From: Dipteris shenzhenensis
Taxonomy: Eukaryota > Polypodiophyta > Polypodiopsida > Gleicheniales
DNA length: 64,000 nt
NCBI GenBank assembly: GCA_047967505.1
Contig: CM106541.1
Strand: one strand, 5' to 3'
A program made the translations under genes and the position numbers. Position 1 is the stretch's first letter. Every line of letters begins with the position of its first letter. The notes under the pieces are model-generated. The model was not told the DNA's origin. It was given only the letters and a program-made list of their open reading frames with translations, and did not search any database. Positions 33,801 through 44,562 of this stretch are shown here, one piece after another.

Positions 33801-34124
33801 CTCATCCATAGTGACATGCATTTCAACCTTCTCATAGGCCTCACGCAATCTATTCTTTATAGGTAGTTGCATAATAATGTCAATGACACTATGTTATTTG
33901 TCATTCTCAATGTTGCTAGCTGACTCAAGATTCCTTGCCTCATCATTTTTGTTACAAACAGAGTAGAAATCTTTTTTGTTTTCGTGTAGTAGAGTCTTCT
34001 GAAGTTCATTGTCATCAAGCTTGAATCTTTCTCCCTTCACGGTGAAAATATCACCAAAGTGCGCATCAAGGTGAAACATTTTGTATCCATCATCATGGAC
34101 TTCGTATTGTAGCTCCATTGTCAA
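30890..34124 (-). pseudogene. Decayed transposase-like gene, minus strand (family B)
   Basis: Successive minus-strand blocks look like one broken protein. 33894-34124 begins MTMELQYEVHDDGYKMFHLD. 33367-33645 has two Cys clusters, CINATC and CIHCGRPPICLERC, likely metal-binding. About 32540-32640 reads GFDHAEFKGFMVAVEAQANW. 32214-32531 has CLFHWEQSLHSHAKACI and WFAWWHARISHCGHY. 31924-32163 has NLAQSIHGSWRSG and LYNASISDLSNAILQSSRY. 31083-31373 is a basic C-terminal part. Order and composition resemble transposase-type proteins I remember from moss and fern repeats; the superfamily is uncertain. Frameshifts and stops separate all blocks. Confidence 0.5.
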
Positions 34125-34411
34125 ATTAGACCCATTATCACCAAAGTGCTGATGGGGATAGATATGGACCTAAGTGTGAATTGAAAATGGCTAGCAAAAG
34201 CACCATCTCTCACAACACTCCTCTACCTACGAAAGTTTGAACAAACATGTGCAAAGGTCTATCCTCATTCTGAATTGTGACAAATTCCACTAGAATGGAA
34301 TGGTTAAGCTCTGCAACTCAATGAGATGAAGTCCAAAGGGTGAGATTAAGAGCAGAGTGTTCGTTTCAAGAACTCATTCGAAACAAGAGTCTACCTCAAG
34401 AAAAGTGGCTC

Positions 34412-34521
34412 ATGCTGCCCATTGTTTATACTCACAACTTTGTAAGATAGGTCTTGTGAAATGCTTTGCACACGCTGCCCATTGTTTATACTCACAACTT
34501 TGTAAGATAGGTCTTGTGAAA
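34412..34521 (+). repeat. 60-bp tandem duplication, nearly perfect
   Basis: The core GCTGCCCATTGTTTATACTC extends to ...GTCTTGTGAAA and occurs at 34412-34461 and 34472-34521, offset 60 bp, without mismatch in the core. Being a multiple of three it keeps a small plus-strand frame open, but no gene is recognised. Confidence 0.9.
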
Positions 34522-34875
34522 GTCGGCACAAGTGTGACAATGGTACTGAACCATGATGTAAATTTTAGCCATCATTTGTTAACAACAATACTATAATACC
34601 ATGGAATCTTAGATCTTTTAATCCTCAACCTTTCTTTGACATGTATGGGAGTTATTGCAAGCCATTCTCATTAGCAATGACATTTCATAATTGCTACATA
34701 TTCATTCCGATAATTTGATATAAGGATTCTTAAACTACGTAAATCGATTTAAGTATTTTTAAGTTGATAGATAGATATGAATTATAATTGTAGTGAACAA
34801 GAAATGGTTGGTTCAGCACATCTCTAACCTATAAATTATGATGTTAAAACTATGCCAAAAGACTATTTCGTTGAC

Positions 34876-35138
34876 AAAAGGGGTCTATTGGCCTCTATCT
34901 TTCATGAACCATTAATTAAGTATACATGCCAATAGACCCCTTTCGTCAACCAATAGACCCCTTTCGTTGATGAAAGGGGTCTATTGGCCTCTATATTTAA
35001 TTAATGGTTCATGAAAGGGGTCTATTGGCCTCTATCTTCCATTAGCAATTAATAAAAACTATTTTCTCCAAAAGGGGTCTATTGGCCTCTATCATTAATT
35101 AACTATTAATCAGATAAAAGGGGTCTATTGGCCTCTAT
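34876..35138. repeat. Cluster of GGGGTCTATTGGCCTCTAT, five direct and two inverted copies
   Basis: Direct copies at 34876, 34973, 35014, 35071 and 35116; inverted, shortened copies (CCAATAGACCCCTTTCG) at 34929-34945 and 34950-34966. Spacers vary in length and are AT-rich; one pair carries TTTCATGAACCATTAATTAA and its reverse complement, so part of the cluster is a large palindrome. It lies just upstream (minus-strand sense) of the family B coding remnants, as a subterminal array would. Confidence 0.85.
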
Positions 35139-35544
35139 TTTTTATAATTTTCAAAAATAATTATGAAAAATTATAAACCTCACATAGTTAAAGTAACAAT
35201 GTTTAATTAAATGATCACTCGTCATTGTTGAATTCTCATTAGCAATCGAATTCGTATGATAATCATTATAAGTCATGGTTCCAATTAGCATCATGGTGAG
35301 GTAGCGTTTCCATAGCTAGTATGTTGTCCCATCATGGTGAATAAAATAAATGCATTGATTGTAATGATTTGAAATAATAAAGACGACAAAATACATGAAT
35401 TTTTGTGTGGTAAGGAGTGCTAGCTAATAAAGGGGGCAAGGTTAAGTCCTTGGGTGGGTCAAGGACACATGGTAGCAAAGGTGTTCTTTATCATGGAAGG
35501 GGGATTCGAAGCACTACAAATATCAATACTACTATTTGAGCTTT

Positions 35545-35602
35545 GCAAATGTGAAAATTAAAGGCCAATAGACACCTTTTGGCCTTTAATTTTCACATTT
35601 GC
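35545..35602. repeat. Perfect 24-bp inverted repeat with 10-bp loop
   Basis: Left arm 35545-35568 (GCAAATGTGAAAATTAAAGG + CCAA) and right arm 35579-35602 are exact reverse complements around the loop TAGACACCTT. Arm end plus loop (GGCCAATAGACACCTTTTGG) resembles the motif clustered at 34876-35138, so both probably belong to the same element family. Confidence 0.92.
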
Positions 35603-35679
35603 CTCCTCATTCCCTTGCCTTCCCCTCCTTGCCTTCTTTCCCTCGTCGATCATTGTTTCCCTGCAGAGCGATTGCTACC

Positions 35680-35706
35680 TTGGAGTTGGAGTTGGAGTTG
35701 GAGTTG
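35680..35706 (+). repeat. (TTGGAG)n hexanucleotide repeat
   Basis: Four perfect units and a degenerate fifth. Confidence 0.85.
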
Positions 35707-36048
35707 AGGTGATGCTCCTTCTAGAGCTCCCTACTCACATTCTTTTTGGAGCAACAGGATTGTGAGAGGGGTGTGTCTACACATATAATTGTGTTGGGGT
35801 GTGCACATGGGGTCTATGATGTGTGTGTGTGTCTCTCTCTCTCTCCACATTCAAGACATGTTTATAGCTTAACAAATCATGTGATGGATACAAATTCTTA
35901 CCATATTAAATTCTTCTTAATGAAGGTTTGCCCTTATAAAGTATAAGAAATGTGGATCATTATTGCCCATTTCATGCTTCTCTTTTTGTTTTCTCCTTAT
36001 GGTGCAACTACTCTCGAACTCTTGATCACCTCTACTCACCATCACTTC

Positions 36049-36061
36049 TACTCTCTCTCTC

Positions 36062-36092
<31 letters not shown>

Positions 36093-36097
36093 TCTCT
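36049..36097 (+). repeat. (CT)n microsatellite
   Basis: A CT run with a single C interruption, directly left of the repeat complex that begins at 36107. A matching CT/GA run recurs inside that complex (about 36468 and 37330). Confidence 0.85.
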
Positions 36098-36106
36098 CGG
36101 CATTTG

Positions 36107-38015
36107 GTTATTTTAAGCAATTTTTATTTTAAAAGACAGCTTCAAACATTATAGAAGAATAATATTCATCATTTTGGACTCTTCTTTGATTGAATTTTGA
36201 AACTAGACTTTAGACAAGTCTAAAAATGTTAGATAGTTTGATGCTAAGGGAGACTGAAGTCTCTCATCAAACGTTTGTTACTTAATATAGGGCTTTAATT
36301 ATATAAAGTGCATGCACGCATACATTTTTAAAAAGTAGCATACGCCACAAAATGGCTAGGGTGATCAATGTGTGTGAAAGAGACCTATATAAGCCAGATG
36401 CTTAATTAGGATGTGATTGGATGTTTATTTAAATTGGGAGTTAGTATATGCATATGTGCGATGTTAGAGAGAGAGAGAGGTATAACCCGACGTTTGGTTA
36501 TTTTAAGTAATTTTTATTTTAAAAGACATCTTCAAACATCATAGAAGAATAATATTCATCATTTTGGACTCTTCTTTGATTGAATTTTGAAACTAGATTT
36601 TAGACAAGTCTAAAAATGTTGGATAGTTTGATGCTAAGGGAGACTGAAGTGTCTCATCAAATGTTTGTTACTTAATATAGGGCTTTAATTATATAAAGTG
36701 CATGCACGTATGCATTTTTAAAAAGTAGCATATGCCACGAAATGGCTAGGGTGATCAATGTGTGTGAAAGAGACCTATATAAGCCAGATGCTTAATTAGG
36801 TTGTGCAGCTTCAAACATCATAGAAGAATAATATTCATCATTTTTGGACTCTTATTTGATCAAATTTTGAAACTAGACTTTAGACAAGTCTAAAAATGTT
36901 AGATAATTTGATGCTAAGGGAGACTCAAGGCTCTCATCAAACATTTGTTACTTAATATAGGGCTTTGATTATATAAAGTGCATGCACGTATGCATTTTTA
37001 AAGAGTAGCATATGCCACGAAATGGCTAGGGTGATCAATGTGTGTGAAAGAGACCTATATAAGCCAGATACTTAATTAGGTTGTGTAGCTTCAAACATCA
37101 TAGAAGAATAATATTCATCATTTTTGGATATTAAGTAACAAATGTTTGATGAGAGACTTCAGTCTCCCTTAGCATCAAACTATCTAACATTTTTAGGCTT
37201 ATCTAAAGTCTAGTTTCAAAATTCAATTAAAGAAGAGTCCAAAATGATGAATATTATTCTTCTATAATGTTTGAAGCTGTCTTTTAAAATAAAAATTGCT
37301 TAAAATAACCAAACGCCGAGTTATACATCTCTCTCTCTCTCTAACATCGCACATATGCATATACTAACTCCCAATTTAAATAAACATCCAATCACATCTT
37401 TATAACTGCCTATGGTTGAAGCTCATTTCATGCTACGTTGTTAATTGAAGAACAACCTCATACTTTTGCATTTGGTAAAGAGGATATCTTAATCTTCTTG
37501 AATCCTAAGAAAGAGGTTAATGACAAAGTCATTATAGCCATCCTCAGGTTTGATGCAAACTTTTCCTTGGCTTTATACTTTCTTATTTTGATTAAACCTA
37601 ACAAGCTAATACTCGGGTTTGTTTTTTGTAGTAACGTTATAGCACAATTTCCTAAATTTATACAAAGAGTCCTCTTATTTTTAAAGTGCTTAGCAACAAA
37701 CAAAATACCATAGAAGATGTTTGCAAATTTTCTACAAAGACCTCAATGTTGGTCTTGTAGGTCCAAAAGCACAATTTTATGGCTACACAACCTAATTAAG
37801 CATCTGGCTTATATAGGTCTCTTTCACACACATTGATCACCCTAGCCATTCCGTGGCATATGCTACTTTTTAAAAATGCATACGTGCATGCACTTTATAT
37901 AATCAAAGCCCTATATTAAGTAACAAATGTTTGATGAGAGCCTTCAGTCTCCCTTAGCATCAAACTATCTAACATTTTTAGACTTGTGTAAAGTCTAGTT
38001 TCAAATTTTAAGTAA
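36107..38015. repeat. Complex of direct and inverted copies of a ~300-bp repeat
   Basis: Direct copies lie at 36107-36408, 36496-36805 and 36806-37081, plus a stub at 37086-37127. Inverted copies lie at 37128-37402 and 37786-38013. The unit includes GACTTTAGACAAGTCTAAAA (hairpin), ATCAAACGTTTGTTACTTAA, GTGCATGCACG and CCTATATAAGCC (TATA-like, palindromic). A linker (36409-36490, with GGGAGTTAGTATATGCATAT and a GA run) sits between the first two copies and is repeated inverted at 37320-37402. The copies are about 95% alike by eye. The hairpin and the preceding TTTTGGACT block resemble sequence at 51.5 and 62.0 kb. Confidence 0.85.
37410..37780 (+). other. Unique segment between inverted copies, short open frame
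   Basis: A 91-codon plus-strand frame (37438-37713: MLIEEQPHTFAFGKEDILIF, hydrophobic middle, Lys-rich) sits between the two inverted repeat copies. It is open in both strands over most of its length and matches nothing I recognise. It may be the internal part of the repeat family. Confidence 0.3.
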
Positions 38016-38439
38016 CCCCCCATGAAATGTCTCCTTTACACTATCTTTTTAATCAACCCATGCACCAAGGACACTAATCCTCCCATATCTTCGCTAATCC
38101 CTTCTCAACCCATGCACTTATTTCTCCTTAGTCCACTTGTGACTTAAACTTTATATATATATAACTTAAGAATCCATATGGTTGTCTATATTCCTAGGTA
38201 AAGCGATAACAAGCTGGGGAAAATAGGCATTACCTGTCTACCCAATCGTAACTATGATGTTCTAACATCTAGTTTGTTTGGATGGTGGCAGGTAAGTGGA
38301 CCTTGACCTCAAAACATGGATTGCTTGAGGATTTGACATCGTTTTTCAATATCGATAGTTTCTAGGATGACCTTCTTTGTCATTCCCAAAGGAAGATGTT
38401 GTTGACATTCGACACGTCCATCTAGCATTATTTGTTGAA

Positions 38440-40416
38440 GATGAGGCTATGGTAATGCATGGTCTTCGAGAACTAGCTTTAATGTTGCAGTTGCATTTAT
38501 AGTGCTTCCATGGCATTTAAGCTTTAGATATTTCCATGAATTGTATGAACCACTTTTTCTTTCACCTCTACCCAGATGGTCCAGTATGTGCCATGTGATA
38601 GTCCAGTTAACCATTGATATCCTCGATTGCAAATGGGTCTCCCATTAACCATGGGTTTCAATCTAGGTTTACAGTGTCTTGTGCTCAAATCTTGATCAGT
38701 GCCTTGATGAAGAAAGCATGAAAACTCTTGAAGAAGATAGTTATGTCTATTAGGCACTGTCTTACTCCAAATACCAAGGCGTATGGATGCACAATCATCT
38801 TTCCCAACTTTTCTAATGCAAAGTCATTTGCAAAAAAAACTTGCATAAGCATCCTTTCCATATTCTCCTCGGATAACATTACATGTCTCTTTGGTTCTGG
38901 AATTGATGCCATGATTCTTCACCTCTTCACACACTTTCTTTTTGTAAATAGTGTCTTGCGTTTTCCAGTTGTAAGACCATAAAACCTCGAATCCATTTCC
39001 CTTGAATCTTTATCTCTATAATCAAATTCTATCAAATGCTGTGTGGGCTTGAGAATTATTTAATGCCTTATAATATCTTGGAAATGGCAATCTGGTTAGA
39101 CATGTTCATTGATGTCAATTTGTTGCCAATGCCTCTTGAATTTTGTGGTTGAACTCTTTCTCCTTTATAACTCAAGATTCTCCCATCTATATTCTCTGGC
39201 ATGCTAGCAATAATATCATGAACAACATGACAAGTCTTAGATTCTCTACCCCCTTTGCCTTGCATTTGAGTGGTAACATCATGATCATTGTCACTAATAT
39301 CATCAATTCCTGTTATTGCATCACTTATCCCATCTATCTTTGCGTGTATTTTTCTTTGTGGTCCCATCTTATTATTCTCAACACAAGACAAGTCTACTAT
39401 ACCAATAAACCTGTTCAAGTCACTTGCAACACAGGACAAGTCTTCTATATCAGTAAGCATGTTTGAGTCACTTGCAACACAAGACAAGTCTTCTATACCA
39501 GTGAGCCTATTCGAGTCACTTGCAACACAGGACAAGTCTTCTATACCAGTGAACTTGTTCGAGTCACTTGCAACATAGGACAAGTCTTCTATACCAATGA
39601 GCTTGTTCGAGTTACTTGCAACATAAGACAAGTCTTCTATACCAGTGAGTATATTTGAGTCACTTGCAACACAAAAAACCTTTTCTGCATCAACACCTAT
39701 TACTATAATGTCTTCAATACCTGTGAGCATGCCACTATGATACTCTTGATCACTACTATAGCTTTCTATCAATTTGGATCCCATTTGTATTATAGTCCTT
39801 TTCTTCTGATAATATTCTATTGTGTCTTCCATGCCGTTGAAGGAAACTGTCTTGGGAAAACTTGATTTCAAGAAAGCTAACCCCCATTTACAAGTACTAT
39901 GAACTTGTAGATGAGACGTAGTATTATGGACGTCTAGATGTGAAGTACTATTTATTGCATTTTGAATGACACTTGCACTAGTCACTTAATTATCTCCACT
40001 ATACAGAGAAAACTCTGAGCATAGCCCTTAAAGTTGCCAATTGCTAAAACTTCTCCAAAGCAAGATAACATCTCTACTTTTGTCCCCTCAAAATAAGTTT
40101 TCTTGATATCTTGAAATTATGTCTTTGGAACAATTTCGTCTTGGTCCTAGAGCGTTCTGTGTGCTTGCATATCAAATATGTCACATTGTAAGATATCTCC
40201 CAATGTTTCAAAGTCTCCATCTAGATATTTTAAACGTACTTCAAGATTTACACCGTTGGTGATTATCACCACACATCTTCTCTCACCACAATGTTGGAAA
40301 TGACACACATTCATAGGATCAAGACTATGAACTCGTTCAAAAGCCACCACTTCATTCTTCTTATATAACACCACATCCATACCCTTTGTTAGGGTGAATA
40401 CTTGTTTTATATACAA
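38440..40416 (-). pseudogene. Decayed coding region of family C element, minus strand
   Basis: In minus-strand order: 40147-40416 (89 codons) contains MNVCHFQHCGERRCVVIITN, which recurs almost unchanged on the plus strand at 56671. Then 39068-39985 (305 codons) is a Ser/Asp-rich protein built largely of 16-residue repeats. 38685-38912 has SEENMERMLMQVFFANDFAL and KMIVHPYALVFG. 38524-38757 and 38447-38632 are further scraps. The Cys/His spacing of CHFQHCGERRC could bind metal. I recognise no catalytic motif. The association with telomere-like tracts and motif clusters at two loci shows that it belongs to a repeat family. Confidence 0.5.
39387..39675 (-). repeat. 48-bp in-frame minisatellite, six units
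   Basis: Units of exactly 48 bp (for example GACAAGTCTTCTATACCAGT ... CACTTGCAACACAG) encode 16-residue repeats of the type LTGIEDLSCVASDSNR on the minus strand. The first minus-strand units read SYVASNSNK and SYVASDSNK, and the last is partial. A related degenerate segment (LTGIEDIIVIG) lies just upstream in the protein. No stop codon has entered the array. Confidence 0.9.
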
Positions 40417-40499
40417 AAATAGATTAGCAACTCAAAAAAAGACACAATAAATAATCATTGAGCTTATTATTACTTAATAACTTTTATATCAAAACTAGT

Positions 40500-40745
40500 A
40501 GAGAAGGCATTAAACCTAAACCCTACATCCTAAACTTTAAACAATTAATACCAAAACATCTTAACCACTGTAAATCCTAAACTTTAAACATTTAATCCTT
40601 AAACCCTAAATCCTAAACTCCTAAACACTAAATCCTAAACCCTAAATCCTAAACCCTAAATCCTAAATCCTAAACCCTAAACTCTAAATCCTAAACTTTA
40701 AATCCTAAACCCTAAATCCTAAACCTAAAACCTAACCCTAAAATA
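40500..40745 (-). repeat. Degenerate telomere-like tract (CCCTAAA on plus strand)
   Basis: Repeated CCTAAACCCTAAATCCTAAA words, variants of the plant telomere unit TTTAGGG read on the minus strand. Too degenerate to be a recent telomere addition. Confidence 0.85.
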
Positions 40746-40778
40746 CAACCAAAATTTAATGAATTTTTTTGATTTGTG

Positions 40779-41205
40779 CAACAGGTTGGATATACCCCGA
40801 ACCTATTGCTTGAGGGTGCACCCCCAACCTATTACTTGAGCAACAGGTTGGGGGATATATCCAACCTGTTCCACAAGTCAAGAAATTCTTGACTTGTGGA
40901 ACAGGTTGGATATATCCCCCAACCTGTTGCTCAAGCAATAGGTTTCTTGACTTGTGGAACAGGTTGGATATATCCCCCAACCTGTTGCTCAAGCAATAGG
41001 TTGGGTCAGTCCAACCTGTTGCTTGAGCAACAGGTTGGGGGATATCCCAACCTATTGCTTGAGCAATAGGTTGGGGGATATATCCAACTTATTACACAAA
41101 TCAAGAAAATTCCTTGATTTTTGTAATAGATTGGGTGCACCATTAACCTGTTCCACTTGCAACAGGTTGGGAGATATATCAAACCTATTGCACAAATTTA
41201 AAAAA
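40779..41205. repeat. Family C cluster: CAACCTGTTGC motif in both orientations
   Basis: At least ten copies of CAACCTGTTGC/GCAACAGGTTG or the variant CAACCTATTGC occur, many paired as CCTGTTGCTCAAGCAATAGG, a palindrome with a 4-base centre. Linker words GGTTGGATATATCCCCCAAC and CTTGACTTGTGGAACAG recur. The cluster lies between two telomere-like tracts that point away from it. Confidence 0.88.
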
Positions 41206-41219
41206 ATCATTAAATTTTG

Positions 41220-41615
41220 GTTGTATTTTAGGGTTAGGGTTTAGTATCTAGGGCTAAGGATTTAAGGATTAGGATTTAAGATTTAGTATTTAGGGTTTCA
41301 GGTTTATGATTATGGTTTTAGGGTTTAGGGTTAAGGGTTTAGGGTTTAGGATCTAGGGTTTAGGGTTTAGGATTAAGGATTTAGGATTTAGCATTTAGGG
41401 TTTAGGGTTTATGATTATTGTTTTAGGGTTTAGGATTTAGGGTTTAGGATTTAGGGTTTAGGTTTTAGGGTTTAGGGTTTAGGGTTTAGTATATAAGGTC
41501 ATGAGCTTAGAGTCTAGAATCTAGGGTTTAGGATTTGGAAATTAGGTTTTAGAATTTAAGCTATAGGGGTTAGGGTTTAAGGTTTAGGGTTTAGGGTTTA
41601 GGGAGTAGAACTGTT
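41220..41615 (+). repeat. Degenerate telomere-like tract (TTTAGGG on plus strand)
   Basis: Long run of AGGGTTTAGGGTTTAGGATT-type words, divergent in orientation from the tract at 40500-40745. Smaller non-telomeric variants (TAGGATTTAGG) dominate in places. Confidence 0.88.
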
Positions 41616-41629
41616 ATATAAGTTAAAGA

Positions 41630-43155
41630 GCCTAGATTGTATAACCTAAGATTTAGGAAACTTTAGGATTTAAGATTTAGGGTGTAAGATTTAAGGTATA
41701 TAGTCTATATAAAATATGCATTCCAAAGTATTTAGTTTAGATATATATAGACTATATGTTGCATGCTTTCCAAAGTGTTTTATTTATATCCAATACTAGG
41801 TACGATCCTTTGCAAAGGCTTTACTTTAAGTAATTATAAGTCTACCTAGTCAAAGTATCCTATTAATTAGGGACAAGCACATAGGCTAAAAGCACACCGA
41901 TTCATATTTTCTTACATTCATGCTGCATGGTGTATCAGAAGAAATGAAGAAGTATGTGATAAGAAATATTCAGAAGAAATATGTATTCCATATCATGGAT
42001 TCATACCATGGATATCTGGTGGTTGCGAAAGTAGAAAAATAATATGGATTCAATGATACTATAGTTTTGTGCAAAGCCTTAAACAAAGTTTAAGGCTTTT
42101 GCAAAGTATTACATACTGTAACAAAGATAAGCAAGTATGCTAAACCTCTTCAAGATTCTATGGTTTTAAATACCTACCTTACAAATACATTATCTAATTC
42201 TTCATTCTTCGACTAACAAGTATTATACACATGGAAGAAAAGCATACATGCTAAAAGCACGTGTGTAAATTTTAATATTTTATTATTATTTAAATTAATT
42301 CAATTCTTTGATTGAATACCTTTTTAAAATTTAAAGGTTATTAGTCTATAATGTACATAATTTTAAATGTTATTAATGTATAGTATTAATAATTTATATA
42401 TTTATTTAAATTTATGCAATAATTATATTATATTTATATTGGTTTTTAAGCTAATAATGTATATTTTTATTAAAACTAAAATTTAATATCTAGTTAATAG
42501 CAGGAAGAATATTGTAGAGATTTTTCATATTAAGAACTACCTTACAAATACATAATTCTTCATTGTTTGAAGAATAAGTATTATATAAAGCACATATACT
42601 AGAAGACCTCCCTTTCAAAAATATTTTCATTGTTATATTTTTTAAATTAATGTATATATATATAATAATAATTATATAATATTTATATTAATTTATAGAT
42701 TAACAATATATATTTTTAGTAAAATTATATTTTAACATTAGTTAATAAAAATTTATTATATTATGGAGTAAAAATATTATAAATGGATTTCTCATATTAA
42801 TAAAGTGTCGTGAGAAGAGTTTTTGGAGAGATTTATGTTTAAATTTTGTTTTGAAGTTGTTGCATACGTAATAGGTAGGAAGGTTTGAGTGGTTTTGAGG
42901 TTGAGAGAGAAATTTGTAATAGATTATTTTCTAATTTATTTTTTTTGAAAAATTATTATGTGCTCAATAGGTTGTGAGAGTTTGAGGTAAAGAGGGAAAT
43001 TTGTGGGAAAAAAGATTTAATGCAAAAGATAGTTTTTTGAAGTTGTTGCGTACGCAATAGGTTTTTTAAGAAAAGAATCGGATTTGAAGAAAAAATCAAA
43101 TTTATAAAAACTTAATTCTTAGAAGTTTTTGTGTACGCAATAGATTGGAAATGAA
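41630..43155. other. AT-rich part of family C with TTGCGTACGCAA motifs
   Basis: No gene. The right part carries three words related to TTGCGTACGCAATAGGTT (about 42856, 43045 and 43129). In the opposite orientation the same words occur at 53.50 kb, at the corresponding end of another copy. The Ty1/copia-type insertion begins at 43161. Confidence 0.6.
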
Positions 43156-43160
43156 CTCAC
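43156..43160. other. Target-site duplication CTCAC, left
   Basis: Matches 46244-46248 exactly and abuts the LTR. Confidence 0.93.
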
Positions 43161-43507
43161 TGACAAAGTGAGGATCGTACTCTCCTAGTCACTAAGACAA
43201 CATTCTAATATAACACTTATCTAAGGAGGATGCAACCTAAGTGCAAAGATGATGAAGAGAGTGCTCATGACATGTATCTCAAGTCAATTAGGTTCCAAGA
43301 TAGATTAGCTTGGACTCATAAAGAGAATCTTGAGATAGTGCAAAGTGCTTGATTGATTTACTTCAAATGAACCTCCCTTTTATAGGTGAGGGTACTTACA
43401 TTCATTTGCTTGCTCACATGTGGGATATCTTCTCCATGCCATGTGGCAGCTTTCCCTTTACTCATACCTTTGCTCTACATGTGCTCATGGCACCACAACT
43501 CTCAACA
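43161..43507 (-). repeat. 3' LTR of the gag-only element
   Basis: 347 bp; TG...CA ends on the minus strand. Differs from the 5' LTR by two substitutions that I can see (near 43370 and 43448). Confidence 0.95.
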
Positions 43508-43700
43508 CCTCCCCTTGGTGCCATGATCCTTTGGCTACTGCAAGGTGGTCAGATGTGAGTTACATTCCATCACCTCCCCTTAGTGCAAGCCTGCTACTTA
43601 AGGTGGTCAAGTGTGGCTTTTACATGTCAATACATCCCCTGGGTGCTTTCATAGCTACTCTCAGGTGGTCAGGCTTGATTTACAAAAATATAGGCAAGGT
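43508..43700 (-). repeat. Polypurine tract and three ~60-bp repeats next to the 3' LTR
   Basis: On the minus strand CACCAAGGGGAGG ends against the LTR and is the likely plus-strand primer. The plus-strand words CACCTCCCCTTGGTGC / CACCTCCCCTTAGTGC / CATCCCCTGGGTGC, each followed by a AGGTGGTCA(G/A) word, recur at about 43505, 43570 and 43630, so the tract has been tandemly duplicated. Confidence 0.7.
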
Positions 43701-43719
43701 TGGCAAGGTTTTTTGCTTT

Positions 43720-44562
43720 TCAATACATTCCATTGATGTCACCTTTTGGCTCATGGCTTGATGACGACTCCACATAGTTAACTTGTTGGCTCTTCAATCT
43801 ACAATCTTCTTCCTTGTGTCCTAGCTTCTTGCAATGGTGACACTTTGGTTTGTTCTTCAATCTGCAGTCACTTTGATAGTGACCCATCCTTCCGCAATGG
43901 TAGCATTTCACTGATGTTTTACTGAATAGTGCTTGTTCTTCATTATAGCTATTGAGTGTTGATGTCGATGTCGATGTCGATGCCTTCAACTCTCTTTCTT
44001 TTTCGAGAAGAGAGGATACACATTCTTCAAACTTTGGATCTGGCAAATTTTTCAAAGTGGTTGTCAATGCACTATACTTTGCAGGCATGCTTTTAAGGAG
44101 AATTGCAAGTGCATCTTTCTCTCCTACTTTTGCATTTATGCCCTCTAGTTGAGTCATAATGCTTTTGATTTTGTTGACAAATTGTGCCATGGATTCATTG
44201 AAGCCCATGTGCATACCATAAAATTCAATCTTAAGATGGATTTCTTGGTTTTTGGCTTTTGCACCAAACACTGTGTTCAACTCATCCCATGCATCCTTGG
44301 CATGATCCTTAGAGTCTATATGATGAATTATGTTTGGACCCAAGTGCAATCCAATGAGTGATAGTGCTGCTTCATCTTTTTCCTTCCAAGCATCATTTTG
44401 TGCAGTGGGTATGTCTTCTTTTACAATCTTCCAAAGCTTTTGGTGCATCAGGAGATATCTCATTTGTGTAGACCATGTGTGAAATCCTTCCCCTGTGAAC
44501 TTCTCAACAGTTGGTGTGCAGATTGCCATTGCAAAGGTCTTACCAGTTGAAGATACTTTCAA
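43720..44562 (-). CDS. Gag polyprotein, Ty1/copia type, two zinc knuckles
   Basis: 280 codons from the first ATG. It opens with TVEKFTGEGFHTWSTQMRYL, the usual start of the plant copia capsid (UBN2/DUF4219-like region), then WKIVKEDIPTA, DAWDELNTVFG, a helical segment SMAQFVNKIKSIMTQLEG, and MPAKYSALTTTLKNLP. Two CX2CX4HX4C knuckles follow (CYHCGRMGHYQSDC, CHHCKKLGHKEEDC). Gag forms the cytoplasmic particle in which element RNA is copied. An Ser/Thr repeat (STSTSTST) lies before the knuckles. The frame is intact, consistent with the young LTRs. It stops shortly after the knuckles without entering a protease. The true start may be the second Met (MAICTPTVEK). Confidence 0.93.
   Translation of the reverse strand: MKVSSTGKTFAMAICTPTVEKFTGEGFHTWSTQMRYLLMHQKLWKIVKEDIPTAQNDAWKEKDEAALSLIGLHLGPNIIHHIDSKDHAKDAWDELNTVFGAKAKNQEIHLKIEFYGMHMGFNESMAQFVNKIKSIMTQLEGINAKVGEKDALAILLKSMPAKYSALTTTLKNLPDPKFEECVSSLLEKERELKASTSTSTSTLNSYNEEQALFSKTSVKCYHCGRMGHYQSDCRLKNKPKCHHCKKLGHKEEDCRLKSQQVNYVESSSSHEPKGDINGMY

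Noticed and set aside
34876-35138. CRISPR-like array of GGGGTCTATTGGCCTCTAT
   Set aside because: Repeats occur in both orientations with irregular AT-rich spacers and no cas genes; the genome is clearly eukaryotic.
40500-41615. True telomere or chromosome end
   Set aside because: Units are degenerate, tracts point in opposite directions, and the same tracts recur internally as part of a repeat cassette.
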